From positions 1-64,000 of the forward strand of contig CANHGS010000018.1 in assembly GCA_947460595.1 (NCBI GenBank): a stretch of 64,000 bases of DNA. The letters run 5' to 3'. Of this stretch, positions 59,633 through 64,000 are shown one piece after another. The notes under the pieces are model-generated. The model ran no database searches, was not told where the DNA came from, and was given only the letters and a program-made list of their open reading frames with translations. The first letter of the stretch is position 1. Every line of letters begins with the position of its first letter. Both the position numbers and the translations under genes were made by a program. The DNA is from Bacteroidota bacterium. Its GTDB lineage: Bacteria > Bacteroidota > Bacteroidia > Chitinophagales > Chitinophagaceae.

Positions 59633-60454
59633 TTATTGATTTATCATTGGAGCTTGGGTACTGTCTTTGGGAGGGGCAACCGCACTGATATAAACGTCTA
59701 GAAGCTGGCCACTCCTAATTTTATTATTCACTTTTTGGCCAGGCACCACTTCCGTAAATAATTCAGGATTTTGCCTGACAATATAGGCGGCGCCAGAATC
59801 CGTAATTGGCCCAACAGCCATCACTGATCCCAGGTTTAGACTAATAGAACTTAACCAGCTTTTGGCTTCATTTAAGGTTAATCCAACTAAGTTAGGCACT
59901 TCCATTTCTGCTCCTGTGATGCCACTTCCCAATACAAGGTCAATGGTACTACCCAGGGTAATTTTGGTACCGGGTTTAATATTTTGGTCAGCATATAATT
60001 GCTCTAAAACTGCATTCCTGGCTATATCTGGTTTATAGTTTACATAACCCAATTTCAATCCCAAACTTTGTAAATACATTTCAGCACTTCTAATGGAAAA
60101 CCCAATTAGGTTGGGCATTTCTACCTGAGGTGGTACCATTCTATTAATGGTTAAATAAACGGTCCTTCCCTTTTTGACCATCGCGTCAGCTTCTGGGGAT
60201 TGTTTTACAACAGCTAATTTAGGAATGCTATCTACATATACGGAATCTTGCAATGCTACTTGAAATCCTTTCTCTTCTAAGATTTTTTGCGCTGCTACCG
60301 CATTCTGACCAACAATGGAGGGCACCCTTTCTGATTTTCCAAATCCCGTAATCCATTGCAGGGATCCAAAAAAGAGGAGTACCAATACCACCAATAATCC
60401 TATACCGGCCAGTATGTTTATCCAAAGCGGTTTATCTGTAATGAATTTGAACAT
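59633..60454 (-). CDS. Membrane protein with three PASTA domains, no kinase
   Basis: The 273-aa product has a short cytoplasmic start, one span near residues 13-35 (ILAGIGLLVVLVLLFFGSLQ) and three periplasmic PASTA repeats: about 43-110 (VPSIVGQNAVAAQKILEEKG), 112-182 (MPNLIGFSIRSAEMYLQSLG) and 185-258 (VPNLVGLTLNEAKSWLSSIS). PASTA domains bind peptidoglycan fragments or muropeptides. No kinase or penicillin-binding domain is attached. It lies between ddl (72-bp gap) and the rhodanese gene, which supports a cell-wall role. Confidence 0.9.
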   Translation of the reverse strand: MFKFITDKPLWINILAGIGLLVVLVLLFFGSLQWITGFGKSERVPSIVGQNAVAAQKILEEKGFQVALQDSVYVDSIPKLAVVKQSPEADAMVKKGRTVYLTINRMVPPQVEMPNLIGFSIRSAEMYLQSLGLKLGYVNYKPDIARNAVLEQLYADQNIKPGTKITLGSTIDLVLGSGITGAEMEVPNLVGLTLNEAKSWLSSISLNLGSVMAVGPITDSGAAYIVRQNPELFTEVVPGQKVNNKIRSGQLLDVYISAVAPPKDSTQAPMINQ

Positions 60455-60526
60455 CAGTTAATTAAATAAGTACCAAATATGGTTGAAAGTAGCCATTCTT
60501 TTGAGCTTGGCGGGGAAAATAACATT

Positions 60527-61507
60527 TTATTTCAATGCTTCTTCAATGATATCAGTATAGAAATCTGTTAAGCTCCATCCCATGGCCCTTACTTGCTGGG
60601 GAATCACACTTGCAGCTGATTGACCAGGCACGGTATTTACTTCCAACATATAGGGCTGCGCTTGAGTCTCATTATAGATAAAGTCAATGCGAACCACTCC
60701 CCTACAATTCAGCACTTCATAGACTCTTTTTGCAGCAGCTGTTAATTGCTCTTGCATCTTAGGGCTAATTTGAGCGGGGGTAATTTCTTCACTCTTACCT
60801 TGGTATTTGGCTTCAAAATCAAAAAAGGCATTCCCTGTTTTAATCTCTGTAATGGGCAATACGGTAGTGCTCCCTTTGGATTTAAAAACCCCAATTGTAA
60901 ACTCTCTTCCGCTAATAAATTCCTCCACCAACACTTGATCATCTTCTTGGAAAGCTTTTTCTACAGACAATGCTAATTCAGTTGATTGGTCAACCCTACT
61001 GATACCAATACTACTACCTCCATTATTGGGTTTCACAAATACGGGTAATTGCAATTGAGCTAAAATACTATCTACACTTATGGGAGTATGTTTGAATAAA
61101 TGCAATGATTTGGCTACATGTATTCCTGCAAATGCTGCTACTGCAACGGTATATCTTTTATTAAAGGTTAATGCTGATGTAGCCGCATCACAGCTGGTAT
61201 AAGGCAATCCCAACATATCAAAATAACCTTGCAGTTTTCCATCTTCACCGGGGGTACCATGTATGCACAATAAAATGGCGTCAAAATTTACTTTAACTCC
61301 TGCCTCCATAATAGAAAAATCTGAACGGTCTACAGCAGAACGTTCTCCAGTTTCAGGCAAATACCACCAACCTGCTGGATTTATGTCAATTTTATATAAA
61401 TTGAATTTTTCACGATCTGTATGATTTGAGACTGTGATGGCACTTTTATAACTGATCTGAGCTTCTCCACTCAATCCACCCGTAACCAATGCAATATTTT
61501 GCTTCAT
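60527..61507 (-). CDS. ddl: D-alanine--D-alanine ligase
   Basis: Ddl joins two D-alanines for the peptidoglycan precursor. The 326-aa ATP-grasp protein begins ALVTGGLSGEAQISYKSA (a G-G-x-S-x-E opening), has CIHGTPGEDGKLQGYFDMLG, VKPNNGGSSIGISRV (phosphate and Ser loop), EEFISGREFTIGV, RIDFIYNE and the C-terminal metal site EVNTVPG. It is the first gene of a likely three-gene unit. A TATATTTG box at 61532-61525 lies 17 bp before the ATG. Confidence 0.96.
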   Translation of the reverse strand: MKQNIALVTGGLSGEAQISYKSAITVSNHTDREKFNLYKIDINPAGWWYLPETGERSAVDRSDFSIMEAGVKVNFDAILLCIHGTPGEDGKLQGYFDMLGLPYTSCDAATSALTFNKRYTVAVAAFAGIHVAKSLHLFKHTPISVDSILAQLQLPVFVKPNNGGSSIGISRVDQSTELALSVEKAFQEDDQVLVEEFISGREFTIGVFKSKGSTTVLPITEIKTGNAFFDFEAKYQGKSEEITPAQISPKMQEQLTAAAKRVYEVLNCRGVVRIDFIYNETQAQPYMLEVNTVPGQSAASVIPQQVRAMGWSLTDFYTDIIEEALK

Positions 61508-61524
61508 GTTCCTTGATTATCCAA

Positions 61525-61532
61525 CAAATATA
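61525..61532 (-). promoter_or_regulatory. Likely -7 box of the ddl promoter
   Basis: On the minus strand TATATTTG matches TAnnTTTG. The -33 region 20 bp upstream reads TTT, not TTG, so the match is partial. It lies between the upstream terminator and the ddl start. Confidence 0.5.
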
Positions 61533-61568
61533 CTGTGAAAAGGGCAAGCAGTAAAGGCTTCTAGGAGC

Positions 61569-61604
61569 AAAAAAAAGCGGAAGAAACTTCTTGTCTCTTC
61601 CGCT
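61569..61604 (-). terminator. Terminator after the ferredoxin gene
   Basis: On the minus strand AGCGGAAGA pairs with TCTTCCGCT (9 bp), followed by eight T (61576-61569). A second hairpin (61609-61635, GTAA-CGGG/CCCG-TTAC with a bulge) lies just ahead. Together they close a 140-bp untranslated tail of the ferredoxin gene (61605-61747), in which nothing else is recognised. Confidence 0.8.
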
Positions 61605-61747
61605 CACGGTAACGGGAAATATCACCCGCTGTTACAAGTTGTTGTCTATTTATTGGCAACAATTAAATTACTATAAAGCTACACAGCAATACTTCTTTTT
61701 GCAAGCAATTAGCTCAAAAAAGTTATGCACTTATTTGTTTGCGCAAA

Positions 61748-62095
61748 TTAAGCGTGTAACAAATCTTTTTTAGCCATCAAAGCCTCCACCGTTTCAACGT
61801 AAGCCTCGTCTGCTACACAGCAATCAACTGGGCATACAGAAGCGCACTGTGGCTCTTCGTGAAAACCCTGACACTCGGTGCACTTGTTAGCAGTAATATA
61901 GTAAGTGTCCGTGCTGATTGGCGCAAAACGCTGGTCTGCTGTGGCAAGAGTACCATCTAAAAGGGTAAAATTGCCTTTTACAGTGGTACCATCGGCTAAA
62001 GCCCATTCAACACCACCCTCATAGATAGCGTTATTGGGACATTCGGGTTCACATGCCCCGCAATTGATGCATTCGTCGGTAATCTTGATAGCCAT
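61748..62095 (-). CDS. 4Fe-4S dicluster ferredoxin
   Basis: The 115-aa electron carrier has two cluster motifs: [16 protein letters not shown] (CxxCxxCxxxCP, residues 9-24) and a second set in [19 protein letters not shown], where an insertion separates CxxC from CxxxCP. This wide second motif is typical of the Allochromatium-type ferredoxins. A 40-residue segment ([19 protein letters not shown]) sits between the clusters. It is divergent from the acyl-CoA reductase gene with 58 bp between starts, so the two may be co-regulated. Confidence 0.93.
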   Translation of the reverse strand: MAIKITDECINCGACEPECPNNAIYEGGVEWALADGTTVKGNFTLLDGTLATADQRFAPISTDTYYITANKCTECQGFHEEPQCASVCPVDCCVADEAYVETVEALMAKKDLLHA

Positions 62096-62101
62096 ACAAA
62101 T

Positions 62102-62130
62102 TTGATTTGATTAGTTAGTAACTACATTTG
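62102..62130 (+). promoter_or_regulatory. Promoter of the acyl-CoA reductase gene
   Basis: TTG (62102-62104), 18 bp, TACATTTG (62123-62130) match the Bacteroidota consensus. The ATG lies 23 bp downstream. Confidence 0.65.
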
Positions 62131-62153
62131 CAGCTCAAATTTAAGACTGACGG

Positions 62154-63152
62154 ATGACTTTACAAACAAGAATTCAAATATTGGGGCAATTGGGCAAATA
62201 TCTTTTAGAAGATGGCCCTATTTGGAAAGCATTTAAAGAGCGTGCTTACCGGGAAAATCCTTGGTTTATCCCTGAATTTATTGAAATAGCCAGTAGGCAG
62301 ATTGCAGAAAAGTTTCTACAAACCGAGCTTCTGGAGCCTTGGGCTAACCAGTATGCAACCCCAGACCAACCCCAGCGGCCCCATACCATTGGTCTGGTGA
62401 TGGCTGGCAATATTCCTTTGGTGGGTTTTCATGACCTGCTTTGTTGCTTTATCAGTGGTCAAAAAACCATTGTTAAGACCTCTTCTAAGGATGATGTATT
62501 GATAAAGCACTTGGTGACAAAATTGCAAGAATGGGCCCCCGAGACTACCCACCTAATTTCGTTTGCAGAAAATTTAAAAGGCTGCGACGCTTATATTGCC
62601 ACCGGAAGCAATAATTCCAGCCGTTATTTTGAGTTTTATTTTGGCAAATACCCACATATTATTAGAAAAAATCGCACATCCGTTGCTGTTTTAGACGGAA
62701 CTGAATCTGAAGCAACATTAAACTTATTAGCAGACGATATCCAGTTCTATTTTGGCTTAGGCTGCCGCAATATTACCCAGATCTTTGTACCCAAGGACTA
62801 TGATTTTCTACCCCTATTACAGGCTTTACGCAAATACGAGTATTTCATGGATTACCACAAATACAAACACAATTTTGACTACCATTTGGCTATTTTAATC
62901 ATGGGTAATAAGTATTATATGAGCAATGAGAGCTTGATTCTAACTGAAAATATTGCCGCTTTTTCTCCTGTGAGTCAAGTACATTATGCCTATTATTCAG
63001 ACAAGGAGCATCTATTGAATGACCTATCTAATAACACTTCTATTCAATGCATTGTTGGTCATGGACAAATTGCTTTTGGAAACGCTCAACAACCCGGCCT
63101 AAAAGACTATGCAGATGGGGTAGACACCATGCAATTCCTTAGCAATCTTTGA
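62154..63152 (+). CDS. LuxC-like acyl-CoA reductase
   Basis: The 332-aa protein resembles the LuxC/acyl-CoA reductase family, aldehyde dehydrogenase-fold enzymes that reduce acyl-CoA to aldehyde with NADPH. It has NPWFIPEFIEIASRQIAE, the nucleotide-binding GLVMAGNIPLVGFHDLLCCF (residues about 80-99), DAYIATGSNNSSRYFEFYFG, and FYFGLGCRNITQIFVP with the catalytic-type Cys near 203. Bacteroidota members are shorter than luminous-bacterial LuxC and their role is unclear. It is a single gene, divergent from ferredoxin. Confidence 0.85.
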   Translation: MTLQTRIQILGQLGKYLLEDGPIWKAFKERAYRENPWFIPEFIEIASRQIAEKFLQTELLEPWANQYATPDQPQRPHTIGLVMAGNIPLVGFHDLLCCFISGQKTIVKTSSKDDVLIKHLVTKLQEWAPETTHLISFAENLKGCDAYIATGSNNSSRYFEFYFGKYPHIIRKNRTSVAVLDGTESEATLNLLADDIQFYFGLGCRNITQIFVPKDYDFLPLLQALRKYEYFMDYHKYKHNFDYHLAILIMGNKYYMSNESLILTENIAAFSPVSQVHYAYYSDKEHLLNDLSNNTSIQCIVGHGQIAFGNAQQPGLKDYADGVDTMQFLSNL

Positions 63153-63347
63153 TTTTAACGGCATTAAAACAGTGATTTAACAAAATGAGCTGAAAACAAA
63201 ACCCTTTCTTACTTACATTTATGGCTGGCCAAATGCCGCAAAATATTTGTTAAATAAGAGAAAAGGTATGCTGTCATTTCTTCAGTTTTTTTTATTTGCT
63301 GTTGAAAAGGCATGAATTTTGAACCATTCAAAAAAAAGAGCAAGCAC

Positions 63348-64000
63348 ATGAATTTCAAAAACATTTTAGCCATTGTGGCCATTAGCGCCAGTACCGCTGT
63401 TGTAAGCGTTTGGGGTTATGGCAAATTTGTAGAACGTCAATTTGCTGGCGATCAGGAACCAGGAAAACTCCCTGTTAATTATGCCGGTTTTTTTGGTGAC
63501 AAAGCTGCACCCGGCACCGCGGTTGATTTTACAGCTGCTGCCACTTCTGCAACGCCTGCAGTGGTGCATATAAAAACCCGTACCAAGGCCAAACAAGTAA
63601 GTAATAGTCAACGTCAGCGTAATCCATTTTCCGATTTATTTGGCGGGGATGATGCCTTTGGCGATTTCTTTGGAGGTCCTAGGGTTATTCCTGAACAACG
63701 CGCTAGTGGAAGTGGTGTAATTATCACTGACGATGGTTATATAGTAACCAACAACCACGTAGTGGATGGTGCTGATGAAATTAATGTAACAATGCCTAAT
63801 AAGAAATCCTATAAGGCAACCGTAATTGGCGCAGACCCCAGCAGCGATATTGCTGTAATCAAGATTGAGGGAAAGGGTTTCCCCTATTTGGTTTATGGCA
63901 ATAGCGATGACGTTAAGTTGGGTCAATGGGTTTTAGCAATTGGATACCCTTTGAGTCTTGACGTTACAGTTACAGCAGGAATTATAAGCGCAAAATCACG
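63348..64000 (+). CDS. degP: DegP/HtrA family periplasmic serine protease, 5' part
   Basis: The frame opens at ATG 63348 and runs off the right edge after 217 codons. It has a signal anchor at residues 5-25 (NILAIVAISASTAVVSVWG), a Gly/Asp/Phe-rich LA-loop-like segment (FSDLFGGDDAFGDFFGGP, about 94-111), and the S1C start ASGSGVIITDDGYIVTNNHVV with catalytic His137. Asp167 is in PSSDIAVIKI. The active Ser and any PDZ domains lie outside the window. It is the periplasmic quality-control protease/chaperone type. The 195 bp upstream (63153-63347) hold no recognised site. Confidence 0.9.
   Translation, partial: MNFKNILAIVAISASTAVVSVWGYGKFVERQFAGDQEPGKLPVNYAGFFGDKAAPGTAVDFTAAATSATPAVVHIKTRTKAKQVSNSQRQRNPFSDLFGGDDAFGDFFGGPRVIPEQRASGSGVIITDDGYIVTNNHVVDGADEINVTMPNKKSYKATVIGADPSSDIAVIKIEGKGFPYLVYGNSDDVKLGQWVLAIGYPLSLDVTVTAGIISAKS

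Noticed and set aside
61605..61747. Riboswitch or small RNA ahead of ddl
   Set aside because: Two hairpins are present, but no known riboswitch core is seen and they fit a 3' tail and terminator of the ferredoxin gene; ddl has its own TATATTTG box after them.
63636..63926. 96-aa minus-strand frame near the right edge
   Set aside because: Antisense to the DegP/HtrA gene, whose catalytic His and Asp motifs fix the coding strand.

Overview
The window is chromosomal DNA of a Bacteroidota bacterium, most likely a Chitinophagaceae relative. The signs are a type IX secretion protein (PorQ), a TonB-dependent receptor with an N-terminal carboxypeptidase-like domain, DUF2807 and DUF3667 proteins, a DAHP synthase with a C-terminal chorismate mutase, an MqnA menaquinone enzyme, and promoters of the Bacteroidota form TTG-N18-20-TAnnTTTG. 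The DNA is AT-rich. The genus cannot be fixed from sequence alone. No phage, insertion sequence, integrase or CRISPR array was seen.

Layout. 1-8.3 kb: the end of a Lys/Ala-rich histone-like gene, a PolX-like protein whose polymerase site looks dead, an orphan 1243-aa sensor kinase coupled to mazG, a short DUF3667 protein and a secreted protein. 8.3-13 kb: tRNA-Leu, tRNA-Gly and tRNA-Cys, a glycosyltransferase, a serine hydrolase and ornithine aminotransferase. 13-17.4 kb: nucleoside phosphorylase, dapF, corA, a Nudix hydrolase and a queuosine-precursor transporter. 17.4-28.8 kb: a surface-glycan island with YfhO, five glycosyltransferases, three methyltransferase-type genes and a Wzx-like flippase, on both strands. 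28.8-30.9 kb: mqnA and purB.

31-41.6 kb is an aromatic amino acid supercluster on the minus strand, in transcription order: pheA, aminotransferase, tyrA, a DEAD-box helicase, DAHP synthase-chorismate mutase, aroB, aroA, aroC, then DUF952 and a thiamine-binding-type protein. Ahead of pheA lies a 29-codon leader peptide with nine consecutive Phe/Tyr codons, a rho-independent terminator, and an upstream copy of the terminator arm that can act as antiterminator: a complete transcription attenuator. The stop codons of aroC, the helicase and the thiamine-binding gene are each followed at once by a heptamer array (GTGAAGA on the coding strand). A related GTCAAAA element follows two other stop codons elsewhere.

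41.8-44 kb holds a short heptad-repeat lipoprotein, divergent from an ECF sigma factor and a one-chain anti-sigma/trypsin-like protease (cytoplasmic anti-sigma-like segment, one membrane span, periplasmic protease with a full His-Asp-Ser triad). 44-56.5 kb is mostly housekeeping: nucleotidyltransferase, PLP deaminase, lipB, rluD, an FkbM methyltransferase, porQ, lon, a second heptad-repeat lipoprotein, der, era, initiator tRNA-fMet and a DUF2807 protein. 56.5-59.2 kb is a TPP riboswitch controlling a TonB-dependent receptor, a likely thiamine uptake unit. 59.3-64 kb: rhodanese, PASTA protein, ddl, ferredoxin, a divergent LuxC-type acyl-CoA reductase, and the start of a DegP/HtrA protease cut by the window end.

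The most notable candidates are the Phe/Tyr attenuator, the sigma factor with its anti-sigma/protease fusion, the post-stop heptamer arrays and the paralogous heptad lipoproteins. Functions were assigned by recognising motifs by eye; no database search was run.
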